Assembly (NCBI GenBank): GCA_021792555.1
Contig: JAJYUL010000012.1
Coordinates: 1 to 64,000, forward strand
Source of the DNA: Pseudomonadota bacterium
GTDB lineage: Bacteria; Pseudomonadota; Gammaproteobacteria; Steroidobacterales; Steroidobacteraceae
Direction: 5' to 3'
Length of the DNA: 64,000 nt
Both the position numbers and the translations under genes were made by a program. Below the pieces are notes generated by a model. It was not told the DNA's origin. It did no database searches and was given only the letters and a program-made list of their open reading frames with translations. Of the stretch, positions 18,038-27,353 are shown one piece after another; the stretch's first letter is position 1; the number at the start of each line of letters is the position of its first letter.

Positions 18038-18053
18038 AGGCACGGCATTTGCA
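18038..18053 (+). promoter_or_regulatory. Sigma54 (RpoN) promoter for fleR-fliEFGHIJK
   Basis: The sequence AGGCACGGCATTTGCA matches TGGCACG-N4-TTGCA except for the first base, with GG (18039-18040) and GC (18051-18052) 12 bases apart. Transcription would start near 18064, about 27 bases before the ATG at 18091. This places the second activator and the fliE-fliK genes behind a sigma54 promoter, presumably driven by the FleQ-like protein. Confidence 0.8.
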
Positions 18054-18090
18054 TTCCCCTGACTCAGCATCCCTGCGTTTGGGGGAATCG

Positions 18091-19110
<1,020 letters not shown>

Positions 19111-19121
19111 GGAGAGCCCCT

Positions 19122-19475
19122 ATGAGCCAGATGGCCATCGATCAGGTGCTTGCCCAGATTCGCGCCATGTCGGCGCAGGTGCGTCTCGATGCGCCGCGGC
19201 CGATGCCGCTCACGGGCCCTGCCCAGGGCAGCGCGGCGCCGGCGAGCGGGGCGAGCGAATTCGCTTCGATCCTGAAGAAGGGGATCGACGCGGTGAATAC
19301 GAGCGAGCAGCGCGCCAGTGCGCTCGCCGACGCGTTTTCGCGCGGCGCGCCCGGGGTGTCGCTGCCGCAGGTGGTGCTGCAGATGGAAAAGGCGAGTATC
19401 TCCTTTCGCGCGCTGACCGAAGTGCGCAACCGTCTGATCAGCGCCTATCAAGACATCATGAACATGCAGATGTAG
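19122..19475 (+). CDS. fliE: Flagellar hook-basal body protein FliE
   Basis: Predicted protein of 117 aa, the usual size. The C-terminal conserved helix is evident (VSLPQVVLQMEKASISFRALTEVRNRLISAYQDIMNMQM). FliE joins the MS ring to the proximal rod and is an early export substrate. It follows the fleR-like gene by 11 bases with GAGGAGA as ribosome binding site and precedes fliF by 9 bases. Confidence 0.95.
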   Translation: MSQMAIDQVLAQIRAMSAQVRLDAPRPMPLTGPAQGSAAPASGASEFASILKKGIDAVNTSEQRASALADAFSRGAPGVSLPQVVLQMEKASISFRALTEVRNRLISAYQDIMNMQM

Positions 19476-19484
19476 TGAGTCGAC

Positions 19485-21182
19485 ATGGCTGCCGAATCCA
19501 CTGCCTTGCCCACATTGCCGGCCCTCCCGGCCGGTTTGCGTCCCCTGCTGCTGCTGATCGGCATCGCGGCTGCCGTCGCCGCCGGTGTCTGGATCGTGCT
19601 GTGGTCACGGGGCCCCACCTACAGTCTTCTCTACGCCAACCTCTCGCCGCAGCAGGAGGAGCAGATCGTACAGGCGCTGCAGGCGGCACAGATTCCCTAT
19701 CACCTCGATCCCGCCACCAACGGGGTTGAAGTGCCGGCCGAGCAGCTCGATGCGGCGCGCCTGAAACTCGCCGGTCAGGGCGTCACCCAGGGCGACAGCT
19801 TTGCCGCGCTCGACAAGGGCTCGGGTTTCGGCGTCAGCCAGTTCATCGAGAACGTACGCTATCAGCACGCGCTCGAGTCCGAGCTCGCCCACACCATTGC
19901 CAGCATGCAGCAGGTCGCTGCCGCGCGCGTCAATCTGGCGGTGCCGCGGCAGTCGGTCTTCGTCAGTGATCAGACCGCCGCCAGCGCCTCGGTCTTCGTC
20001 CAGCTGCGCGCCGGCAGCGTGCTCGGCCCGGAGCAGGTGCAGGCGATCGTGAACCTGGTCGCCTCGAGCGTGCCGGATCTGTCGCCCTCGCACGTGACCG
20101 TGGTCGACCAGAACGGTCAGCTGCTGTCCGGCCCGCAGGGTGACAGCCCCTACGCCATGGACGAGCAGAACTTCGACATGGTGCATCGCATCGAGGCGGA
20201 CGATGCGCGGCGCATCGTCGCATTGCTGACCCCGCTCGTCGGGCCGGGCCTGGTGCACGCCGATGTGGTCGCCGATCTGAATCTCGGCACGCGCGAGCAG
20301 GCCCAGGAGCTGTACAAGCCCAACAGCCAGATCGTGCGCAGCGAGCAGATCTCCGAGCAGGAGAGCGGCGCCGGCGGTCCGGGCGGAGTGCCCGGCTCGC
20401 TGTCGAACGAACCGCCGGCCGCGGGCGTGCTCGCGCCGCCCGCGCAGGCGAAGTCGGCCGCCGCCGCGGCCAAGGGCGGCAAGGCAGCCAAGGCCTCCTC
20501 CGCCGCCGCCAAGACGAGCGCGACGGCGGTCAAGCCCGCCGTCGAGCCGGTTGGCGGCGCCGGCGGCAGCGGCAACGTGCTCTCGAGCAACGTCACGCGC
20601 AACTACGAAATCGACCGTACGCTCGATTACTCGCGTCATCCGCCCGGGCAGATCCGTCGCCTCACCGTGGCGGTGCTGGTCGGCTATCGCGCTGTCAAGG
20701 GTGCGAACGGCAAGGTGACGCAGGTGCCGCTGTCGGCGCAGGAACTCGCGCGGGTGACCCAGCTGGTCAAGAACGCGGTCGGCTACAACGCCGCGCGCGG
20801 CGACAGCGTGAGCGTGGTCAACGAGCCGCTCGATCTGCCGCACACGCCGAGCGGGCAATTCGAAGCTCCCCCGATCTGGCAGCGGCCGCTCTTCTGGAGC
20901 CTGCTGAAGCTCGCCGCGGGCCTCATCGGCGTGCTGGCACTGGTGCTCGCTGTGCTGCGGCCTCTGGTGCGCTCGCTGCTCACGCCGGCGGCGAGGCCCG
21001 CCCTTGCCGCCGCGCAGATCGGCGTGGACGCCCCGGGTGAAGGGCCGCCCCAGGCGCAGAAGGACGCGGTGGTCAAGGCGCTCTCGCACGAGCAGCAGCT
21101 CGCCAACGCGCGCGCCATGGTGACCCAGGATCCGAAGCGCGTCGCACAGCTCGTGCGCGGCTGGGTGGGCAACGATGAGTGA
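19485..21182 (+). CDS. fliF: Flagellar MS-ring protein FliF
   Basis: Predicted protein of 565 aa. An N-terminal membrane helix (about 19-43), ring-building motifs (PTYSLLYANLSPQQEEQIVQAL, GVSQFIENVRYQHALE) and a C-terminal membrane helix (about 470-493) are followed by a cytosolic FliG-binding tail (QRVAQLVRGWVGNDE-like). The periplasmic loop before the ring-closing part (about 320-365) contains a low-complexity Ala/Lys/Ser stretch. It overlaps fliG by 8 bases. Confidence 0.96.
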   Translation: MAAESTALPTLPALPAGLRPLLLLIGIAAAVAAGVWIVLWSRGPTYSLLYANLSPQQEEQIVQALQAAQIPYHLDPATNGVEVPAEQLDAARLKLAGQGVTQGDSFAALDKGSGFGVSQFIENVRYQHALESELAHTIASMQQVAAARVNLAVPRQSVFVSDQTAASASVFVQLRAGSVLGPEQVQAIVNLVASSVPDLSPSHVTVVDQNGQLLSGPQGDSPYAMDEQNFDMVHRIEADDARRIVALLTPLVGPGLVHADVVADLNLGTREQAQELYKPNSQIVRSEQISEQESGAGGPGGVPGSLSNEPPAAGVLAPPAQAKSAAAAAKGGKAAKASSAAAKTSATAVKPAVEPVGGAGGSGNVLSSNVTRNYEIDRTLDYSRHPPGQIRRLTVAVLVGYRAVKGANGKVTQVPLSAQELARVTQLVKNAVGYNAARGDSVSVVNEPLDLPHTPSGQFEAPPIWQRPLFWSLLKLAAGLIGVLALVLAVLRPLVRSLLTPAARPALAAAQIGVDAPGEGPPQAQKDAVVKALSHEQQLANARAMVTQDPKRVAQLVRGWVGNDE

Positions 21183-22191
21183 GCGTAACGGCAAGGATTC
21201 ATCGCGCAGCGGCACCGAGCGGGCGGCAATCCTGCTGCTCACCCTCGGGGAGGGCGAGGCGGCGCAGGTACTGAAGCACATGGGCGCGAGGGAGGTGCAG
21301 CGCATCGGTGCGGCCATGGCGCGCCTCAGCAACGTTTCGGTCGACGAGGTGCGCGGCGTCATCTCCGAATTTACCGCCAGCGTGGAGAGCCAGACGTCCG
21401 TCGGCGTCGGCGCGGACGAATTCCTGCGCAAGGTGCTGGTGGATGCGCTCGGCGCGGACAAGGCCGAGAGCATCATCGATCGGATCAGCATCGGCCGCAG
21501 CACCAAGGGTCTGGAGGCGCTGAAGTGGATGGATCCGCGCGCCGTGGCGGAGCTGATCCGGCTCGAGCATCCGCAGACCGTCGCCATCGTGCTGGCCTAT
21601 CTCGACGCCGATCAGGCCGCGGAAGTGCTGATGCTGCTGCCGGCGAACATGCGCTCGGAGGTCGTCGCGCGCGTCGCGCTGCTCGATGGCGTGCAGCCGA
21701 ACGCGCTGAGCGAGCTCGACGACATCATCGAGAAGCAGTTTGCCGGCAAGTCGAGCGGCAAGACCTCCGTACTCGGCGGCGCGAAGGCGGCCGCCAACAT
21801 CATCAACTTCCTCGAGCCGAGCCAGGAAAGCGCGCTGATGGAGCAGGTCGCAAAGACCGACGAGGCGCTCGCGGCGCGCATCGAGGAGCTGGTGTTCGTG
21901 TTCGACAATCTGATCGATCTCGACGACCGCGGCATGCAGGAGCTGCTGCGCCAGGTGCCGAGCGATCAGCTGCTGCTCGCGCTCAAGGGCGCCGACGAGG
22001 CATTGAAGGAGAAGATGTTCAAGAACATGTCGCAGCGCGCCGCCGAGATGCTCAAGGACGATATGGAGGCCAAGGGACCGGTGCGCCTCTCGGAAGTCGA
22101 GAACGCGCAGAAGGAGATTCTGAAGCTTGCCCGCAGACTCGCCGAGGCCGGCACGATCGTGCTCGGCGGCAAAGGAGAGCAGTTTGTCTGA
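21175..22191 (+). CDS. fliG: Flagellar motor switch protein FliG
   Basis: Predicted protein of 338 aa. N-terminal FliF-binding, middle (EHPQTVAIVLAYLD region) and C-terminal domains are all present. The torque helix carries the charged row DDRGMQELLRQVPSDQLLLALKGAD. FliG contacts MotC and drives rotation. The ATG overlaps the end of fliF. The last codons overlap the TTG start of fliH. Confidence 0.96.
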   Translation: MSERNGKDSSRSGTERAAILLLTLGEGEAAQVLKHMGAREVQRIGAAMARLSNVSVDEVRGVISEFTASVESQTSVGVGADEFLRKVLVDALGADKAESIIDRISIGRSTKGLEALKWMDPRAVAELIRLEHPQTVAIVLAYLDADQAAEVLMLLPANMRSEVVARVALLDGVQPNALSELDDIIEKQFAGKSSGKTSVLGGAKAAANIINFLEPSQESALMEQVAKTDEALAARIEELVFVFDNLIDLDDRGMQELLRQVPSDQLLLALKGADEALKEKMFKNMSQRAAEMLKDDMEAKGPVRLSEVENAQKEILKLARRLAEAGTIVLGGKGEQFV

Positions 22192-22840
22192 GCCACGAGC
22201 CCGATTCACGGGCGCCGCCACGGTCGAGCGCTGGCAGCTGCCGGAGGTGAGCGGACCGGTCATCGGCCTTGCCGAGAGCCGGCGCCGCCAGGACAACGAG
22301 CTGCAGCAGGCGCTGCAGCAGGCCGAGGCACGCGGCTATCAGGCGGGCCTCGAGCGCGCGCAGGGCGAGGTCCGTGCGCGTCTCGCGGCACTCGAGGAGC
22401 GCGCCCAGCGGCTCGATGCGGTATTGCGCGTGCTGGCCCGCCCCCTCGATCAGCTCGATGCCGAGGTCGAGGCGCAACTGGTCCAGCTCGCGCTCGCGAT
22501 CGGCAAGCAATTGGCGCGGCGCGAGCTGCGCATCGAGCCGGCGCAGATCATTGCCATCGTGCGCGATTCGATCGCGCAACTGCCGCTGGCGGCGCGCGAA
22601 GTGCGCGTACACCTGCACCCGCTCGACGCCGCGGCGGTGCGCGAGCACCTGTCCGCCGGGGCGGGCGAGCGCGTCTGGACACTGGTCGAGGATCCAACTT
22701 TGGCGCGGGGCGGCTGCCTCGTGCAGAGCGAATCGTCCCGCATCGATGCGCGCCTCGAGAGCCGCATCGCCGCCGTCGCTGCGAGTGCGCTCGGCGATGA
22801 GCGCGCCACAGAGCGTGGCGGCGCGGGGCAGACCCCTTGA
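22184..22840 (+). CDS. fliH: Flagellar export ATPase regulator FliH
   Basis: Predicted protein of 218 aa from a TTG start at 22184, chosen because AAAGGAG precedes it by 6-7 bases and it overlaps the fliG stop. The protein is charged and helical ([23 protein letters not shown]), followed by a conserved C-terminal domain ([51 protein letters not shown]). It forms a 2:1 complex with FliI and tethers it to FliN. It overlaps the fliI start. Confidence 0.93.
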   Translation: MSEPRARFTGAATVERWQLPEVSGPVIGLAESRRRQDNELQQALQQAEARGYQAGLERAQGEVRARLAALEERAQRLDAVLRVLARPLDQLDAEVEAQLVQLALAIGKQLARRELRIEPAQIIAIVRDSIAQLPLAAREVRVHLHPLDAAAVREHLSAGAGERVWTLVEDPTLARGGCLVQSESSRIDARLESRIAAVAASALGDERATERGGAGQTP

Positions 22841-24198
22841 ACGCTCCACTGCAGCTGCAGCGCGCCGCGAACTGGTCGGCCGGACTGCGCCGGAGTCTGC
22901 GTGCGGTCGAGCAGACCGAGCCGCCGCCGGTGGAGGGCTCCCTCACGCGCATGGTCGGTTTGACGCTGGAGGCGGCCGGCTGTCAGGCGGCCGTCGGCGA
23001 CCACTGCGACGTGATCACCGGGGACGGCGCGTGCATCGCCTCGGAGGTCGTCGGGTTCGCCGGCGACCGGCTCTATCTCATGCCGGCGGGCGATGCCCAC
23101 GGTCTCGGACCCAACGCGCGGGTCATTCCGCGCCGCGGTGCGGGCACGGTTCAGGTCGGCGAACAGCTGCTCGGCCGGATCGTCGATGGCAGCGCGCAGC
23201 CGCTTGACGGCCTGGGACCGCTCGGCTGTACCGACACGGTGCGTCTGACCGGCCGGCCGATCAATCCGCTCTCGCGCCAGCCGATCAGCGAGCCGCTCGA
23301 TGTCGGCATCCGGGCGATCAACTCGCTGCTGACCATCGGGCGCGGGCAGCGCGTCGGACTGTTCGCCGGCAGCGGCGTCGGCAAGAGCGTGCTGCTCGGC
23401 ATGATGGCCCGCTATACGAGCGCGCAGGTGATCGTGGTCGGCCTGATCGGCGAGCGCGGCCGCGAAGTCAAGGAGTTCGTCGAGCGCATCCTCGGCCCCG
23501 AGGACCGCACGCGCGCGGTGGTGGTCGCCGCGCCGGCAGATGCGCCGCCGCTGATGCGCCTTCACGGCGCGTGGCTCGCGACCGCGGTCGCCGAGTATTT
23601 CCGCGACCAGGGTGCGAACGTCCTGCTGCTGATGGACTCCCTGACGCGCTTTGCCCAGGCGCAGCGCGAGATCGCGCTCGCGATTGGCGAGGCGCCGGCG
23701 ACCAAAGGTTATCCGCCGTCGGTGTTCGCGCGGCTGCCGCAGCTCGTCGAGCGCGCCGGCAACGGCCCCGAGGGCTGCGGATCGATCACCGCCTTCTACA
23801 CTGTGCTCACCGAGGGCGACGACCAGAACGATCCAATCGCCGATTCCGCGCGCGCCATTCTCGACGGCCACATCGTCCTCTCCCGGCGCATCGCCGAGAG
23901 CGGCCACTATCCGGCCATCGACGTCGAGGCCTCCGTGAGCCGCGCCATGCACGAGATTGTCGACTCCGGTCACTTCACGAGCGCCCGGCACTTCCGTCAG
24001 GTGCTCTCGACCTATCAGCAGCATCGCGATCTGGTGGCGATCGGCGCGTACCAGCGAGGCAGCGATCCGCGCGTCGACCAGGCCATCGCCCTGTGGCCGC
24101 ACATGCAGCAGTTTCTCCAACAGGACGTGCGCGAGCGCGTCGATCTCGCGGCGAGCCTCGCCGCGCTCGAGGGCGTAGTCGCCGAAGGCACGACATGA
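22837..24198 (+). CDS. fliI: Flagellum-specific export ATPase FliI
   Basis: Predicted protein of 453 aa, standard for FliI, from a TTG start overlapping the fliH stop (TTGA). F1-type ATPase motifs are Walker [13 protein letters not shown] (about 178), [21 protein letters not shown] and [14 protein letters not shown]. It energises substrate release at the export gate. A later ATG (residue 39) would truncate the conserved N-terminus, so TTG is preferred. Confidence 0.95.
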   Translation: MNAPLQLQRAANWSAGLRRSLRAVEQTEPPPVEGSLTRMVGLTLEAAGCQAAVGDHCDVITGDGACIASEVVGFAGDRLYLMPAGDAHGLGPNARVIPRRGAGTVQVGEQLLGRIVDGSAQPLDGLGPLGCTDTVRLTGRPINPLSRQPISEPLDVGIRAINSLLTIGRGQRVGLFAGSGVGKSVLLGMMARYTSAQVIVVGLIGERGREVKEFVERILGPEDRTRAVVVAAPADAPPLMRLHGAWLATAVAEYFRDQGANVLLLMDSLTRFAQAQREIALAIGEAPATKGYPPSVFARLPQLVERAGNGPEGCGSITAFYTVLTEGDDQNDPIADSARAILDGHIVLSRRIAESGHYPAIDVEASVSRAMHEIVDSGHFTSARHFRQVLSTYQQHRDLVAIGAYQRGSDPRVDQAIALWPHMQQFLQQDVRERVDLAASLAALEGVVAEGTT

Positions 24199-24650
24199 AA
24201 AAGACCCAACGCATCGACATGGTTCAGCGCGTGGTCGATGACCACGAGCGGCGCAAGGCGCAGGCCCTTGCGCTCTGCGAGCAGCGCGTGCGCGAGGCGC
24301 AGTCGCGCCTGGAGGAGCTCGAGGGCTATCGCAGCGCCTATGTGCGCGACTTCAGCAAACGTGCGCAGGCCGGCCTAGACGGGGCGGGTGTGCGCGAATA
24401 TCAGGTGTTCCTCAGCCGCCTCGACGAGGCGCTGCATCATCAGAGTCAGATCGTGACCCAGGCCGAGCTCGCGCGCACTGCGGAGCTTGAGAACTGGCGC
24501 AGTGCCGCGCGCCGCGCCGCCGCGGTGGACACCCTCGCCAAGCACTGGCGCGCCGAAGAGCAGCGGGTGCAGGACCGGCGCGACCAGCACGAGACCGATG
24601 AGCGCTCGCAACAGTCGTGGAGCCGCGGGAGTCATCTGCGTGTCACCTGA
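24195..24650 (+). CDS. fliJ: Flagellar export protein FliJ
   Basis: Predicted protein of 151 aa, almost entirely coiled coil ([34 protein letters not shown]). FliJ sits like a stalk in the FliI hexamer and binds FlhA. It overlaps fliI by ATGA. The C-terminus overlaps the GTG start of fliK by 11 bases. Sequence is weakly conserved across species, so position supports the call. Confidence 0.92.
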   Translation: MKKTQRIDMVQRVVDDHERRKAQALALCEQRVREAQSRLEELEGYRSAYVRDFSKRAQAGLDGAGVREYQVFLSRLDEALHHQSQIVTQAELARTAELENWRSAARRAAAVDTLAKHWRAEEQRVQDRRDQHETDERSQQSWSRGSHLRVT

Positions 24651-25881
24651 AACCCTCCTCAGCGTCGGGCCCGCCCCGGCGCCATCCGCCTCACCCTCAG
24701 TGCCGCCCGCGGCCCCGTTCGGCTCGGGCAGTTCCGGTGGCGCCGCTGCAGGCGGAAGCGGCGCCGGATCCGGCGGCGCAAGCGACACCGGCGTCTCGAA
24801 TACATCGCTCGGCGGGCAGCACGGCACCCAATCGGCGCACAGCGCCGGTGCTCGTGCCGCAAACGGCAGCCCGCCTCAGCAGGGCAAGACCGGCGGTGCG
24901 CGCACACGCGCCGCGCAGCCGGACAAGCCGGGCAAGGCGGCCAAGCCAGCCGTCGCTCAGGCGCCCACCGGTCAGGATTTCTCGCAGACGCTCGCCCAAT
25001 CGCTGGCGGCGCCGGCGCAGGCCGGCACATCAGCGGCGGCGAGCACCGGCAAGCTCGCCAAGAGCGCAGCGCCGCAGGGCCCGGACAAGGCCCGCAAAGG
25101 CGACCCCGTGAGTGCGGCCATGGCGATGATGAGCCGGGCGGTACCGATGGTGCCGCCGCCGCCGCCGGCGCAGGCCGATGCGGCCAAGGGCGCCGGTGCG
25201 CCCAAGGGCGCGGATGCGGCGCAGCCGGCGCAGGCGACGGGCATCGAATCCTCGAGCGCGGCAAGCAGCGAAGAGCGCAAGCTGCTGCAGACAGGGATGC
25301 TCGCGCAGTCGGCCGCCGCGGACGGCCGCACCCCTCAGGACCCAGCCGGCCAGGGGCCGAGCCCGGCAGCAGGGGGTGCCGGCACGCTCAACAGCGCGGC
25401 CGCGCTGACTGCCGGACAGTTCGCCGCCGGCGCCCATGCGGCCACTCAGGCGCCACCGGCCGCAATGAGCGCAGCGCTGAGCGCGCCGGTCGGCTCGAGC
25501 GGCTGGACGGGCCAGCTCGGCGCACAGCTGACTTGGATGGCTCGCCAGGGGGTGCAATCGGCCTCACTGCAGGTTTCCCCGCAGCATCTCGGGCCGGTGC
25601 AGGTGAGCATTTCGGTGCACCACGGGCAGGCGAGCGTGTGGTTCGGTGCCGCACAGGCCGAGACCCGCCAGGCTCTTACGCAGGCGTTGCCGGAGTTGCG
25701 GGCGATGTTTGCCAATCAGGGACTCACCTTGACCGACTCGGGCGTCTCGCGGGACGCGCCGCGTGACCCGCGCCGGCCGGCCCGGGCGGTCGCGGCGATT
25801 GGTGAGACGGGCGGACCGCAAAGCGGTGTGGGCGCTCCAGCCGTGCTGACGGGCACCGGTCTGCTCGACACCTACGCCTGA
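24640..25881 (+). CDS. fliK: Flagellar hook-length control protein FliK
   Basis: Predicted protein of 413 aa. The first 280 residues are low complexity (Ala, Gly, Pro, Ser), as expected of the secreted molecular ruler. The C-terminal Flg_hook domain is clear: LTWMARQGVQSASLQVSPQHLGPVQVSI, then VWFGAAQAETRQALTQALPELRAMFANQGL. Binding FlhB by this domain triggers the substrate switch. The GTG start at 24640 follows GGGAG by 8 bases and overlaps fliJ. It ends the plus-strand flagellar operon. Confidence 0.9.
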   Translation: MSPETLLSVGPAPAPSASPSVPPAAPFGSGSSGGAAAGGSGAGSGGASDTGVSNTSLGGQHGTQSAHSAGARAANGSPPQQGKTGGARTRAAQPDKPGKAAKPAVAQAPTGQDFSQTLAQSLAAPAQAGTSAAASTGKLAKSAAPQGPDKARKGDPVSAAMAMMSRAVPMVPPPPPAQADAAKGAGAPKGADAAQPAQATGIESSSAASSEERKLLQTGMLAQSAAADGRTPQDPAGQGPSPAAGGAGTLNSAAALTAGQFAAGAHAATQAPPAAMSAALSAPVGSSGWTGQLGAQLTWMARQGVQSASLQVSPQHLGPVQVSISVHHGQASVWFGAAQAETRQALTQALPELRAMFANQGLTLTDSGVSRDAPRDPRRPARAVAAIGETGGPQSGVGAPAVLTGTGLLDTYA

Positions 25882-25909
25882 GCGCTGTCCGGGCGTTGCG
25901 CGACCGGAG

Positions 25910-26497
25910 TCAGGATTTGCGTTTCGGGCCGTGGCGGCCGGCGATCTGACGGCGGTGGCGGCGGAAGGCGATCTTGGCGATCACGGCCGAGAGCGCGTCA
26001 TCGAGCGGCGCGAACCGCACCTTGACTTCGCGGTTCGGCGTCACGGCCGTCACCTCACCGGCCAGGCGCAGCGGCTGCGCCACGCAGTCGTGTAGATAGA
26101 TCTCGAGCAACCCCTGCGCGCCGGGCGGCGGCGGCGCTTCCGCGGCGCGCCAGATCGCCCCCCGGGCATTGAAGCGCAGCGGCACCGGGGCCGGCCGCGG
26201 CCGGTTCAGCGCCAGCAATTGTCCCACCAGGCCGAGCAGCAGGGTCATCTTGCGGTCCAGGCGCTGGATATCCGCCGCGAGCGGTGCGTTCTCGTCCGGC
26301 TTCTCGACGAGGCCGTGATCCTCCAGCGCATCCCAGGCCTGCAGCACCTGCAGATTGCGCTCGGCGAGCGCCGCGGCCGTCGCCGGCTCGAGCGGCTGAT
26401 TCTGCCAGCGCAACGGCAGCACGTCCTGGAACGCCAGCTCCTCGTACAGAACGATGGTATCGGCGGTGTCGAACATCATGCTGTTAGCGACCCGCAC
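25910..26497 (-). CDS. Atypical PilZ (tPilZ-like) protein, putative cyclic-di-GMP or motility effector
   Basis: Predicted protein of 195 aa. The N-terminal segment (IVLYEELAFQDVLPLRWQ) and a long heptad-type helix (about 75-100, DIQRLDRKMTLLLGLVGQLLAL) lead into a beta-rich domain (PVPLRFNARGAIWRA, LLEIYLHDCVAQPLRLAGEV, REVKVRFAPLDDALSAVIAKIAFRRHR). This layout matches tetrameric PilZ proteins of the Xanthomonas type. The classic RxxxR/D-x-SxxG c-di-GMP motif is not obvious, so ligand binding is uncertain. The start may be GTG at 26497 or ATG at 26479. It converges on fliK, with 28 bases between stops. Confidence 0.65.
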   Translation of the reverse strand: MRVANSMMFDTADTIVLYEELAFQDVLPLRWQNQPLEPATAAALAERNLQVLQAWDALEDHGLVEKPDENAPLAADIQRLDRKMTLLLGLVGQLLALNRPRPAPVPLRFNARGAIWRAAEAPPPPGAQGLLEIYLHDCVAQPLRLAGEVTAVTPNREVKVRFAPLDDALSAVIAKIAFRRHRRQIAGRHGPKRKS

Positions 26498-26524
26498 CGG
26501 TCAGCGCTTGAGCGCGCGGCTGGC

Positions 26525-27235
26525 TCAGCCGGCATTCGGCAGCGTGCTGACCCGGGGCGGATTGCGCGCCTCTTCATAAAAGAACCGGCGCACCCGCATG
26601 GCCTGCTCGAGCCGGCCCTTGCGCACGTAAGTCTGGTAGAGCAAGTCCTTCATCACCTCGAGCAGCACGCCCGCCTCGTGGCTCTGCAGCAGCGGAATAC
26701 CGGGCCGCGGGTCGGAGGCGATGCCGAACAGGACGCTCCTGATCTTGGCGAAGGTTTCCGGGGCGAGTGCGGCGAGTTCGCGCACCTCGTTCAGCGAATC
26801 GAACAGTTTGAGTTTGCCGGCCTCGCCGAGATCGCTGAACAGCGCCTGCGCGGTGCGCCGGCACATCGAGGCGAATGCATTGTAGGCGCCGCCGGAGAAG
26901 CAGGTGAGCGCCTCCTTGAAGAGCATCTCGACCTCTTCGGGCAGATACGTCGCATCGAAGCGCTCGCGCGCCCGCTCCACCTCGGTGAACTGCGGCGCCA
27001 GCTCCACGCGTGTCGGCGCATAGGCTCGGGCCGTGAAGCGCAGGAAGATCGGCGCCAGGCACGCATCGCAGCGGAACACGATGCCGATTTGCGCCGGCCG
27101 GTAGGACTGCAGCTCCTGGAAGCGCGGCACGGCGGTGGCGCTGATGTGCGCGAGCGCCTGACAATGCGGACAGACCAGCACCAGGCGCTTGCCCTGCTCG
27201 AGAATCAGGCGGCTTTCCGGATCGATGTGGGGCAT
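26525..27235 (-). CDS. Zinc-ribbon / DUF4145-like protein of unknown function
   Basis: Predicted protein of 236 aa. Two CxxC pairs (LVCPHCQAL at about 30 and FRCDACLAP at about 62) suggest a zinc ribbon. The central helical part (YLPEEVEMLFKEALTCFSGGAYNAFASMCRRTAQALF) resembles the DUF4145 domain, often fused to restriction or nucleic-acid proteins but of no known activity. It sits 27 bases upstream of the PilZ-like gene and probably shares its transcript. The ATG at 27235 is about 40 bases after a predicted TSS from a perfect TATAAT. The function is unknown. Confidence 0.68.
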   Translation of the reverse strand: MPHIDPESRLILEQGKRLVLVCPHCQALAHISATAVPRFQELQSYRPAQIGIVFRCDACLAPIFLRFTARAYAPTRVELAPQFTEVERARERFDATYLPEEVEMLFKEALTCFSGGAYNAFASMCRRTAQALFSDLGEAGKLKLFDSLNEVRELAALAPETFAKIRSVLFGIASDPRPGIPLLQSHEAGVLLEVMKDLLYQTYVRKGRLEQAMRVRRFFYEEARNPPRVSTLPNAG

Positions 27236-27281
27236 GGCGGCGTTGCGCTGCTCTTGGTCTGATAGCCACTGCCGGGGCTCA

Positions 27282-27287
27282 ATTATA
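27282..27287 (-). promoter_or_regulatory. -10 element (TATAAT) for the DUF4145/PilZ pair
   Basis: The minus strand reads GGGTTATAATTGAG, an exact TATAAT in a very GC-rich region, about 47 bases before the ATG at 27235. No good -35 hexamer is found 16-18 bases upstream, so activation by a regulator is possible. Confidence 0.5.
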
Positions 27288-27306
27288 ACCCAGAGCGGCG
27301 CGAATT

Positions 27307-27350
27307 GCCGCTGCACGCCCCTTGGGGGGCAGCGCCGGCCGCTGCACGCC
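27307..27350. repeat. 13-base direct repeat pair downstream of mprF
   Basis: GCCGCTGCACGCC occurs at 27307-27319 and again at 27338-27350, flanking a CCCCTTGGGG-containing hairpin-like stretch. It lies just downstream of the mprF stop (minus strand) and upstream of the -10 element for the next gene. It may contribute to mprF termination or bind a regulator; no T-tract is present. Confidence 0.4.
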
Positions 27351-27353
27351 GGG

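Noticed and set aside
19605-21587. 660-codon minus-strand frame opposite fliF/fliG
   Set aside because: Antisense shadow of two well-supported flagellar genes.
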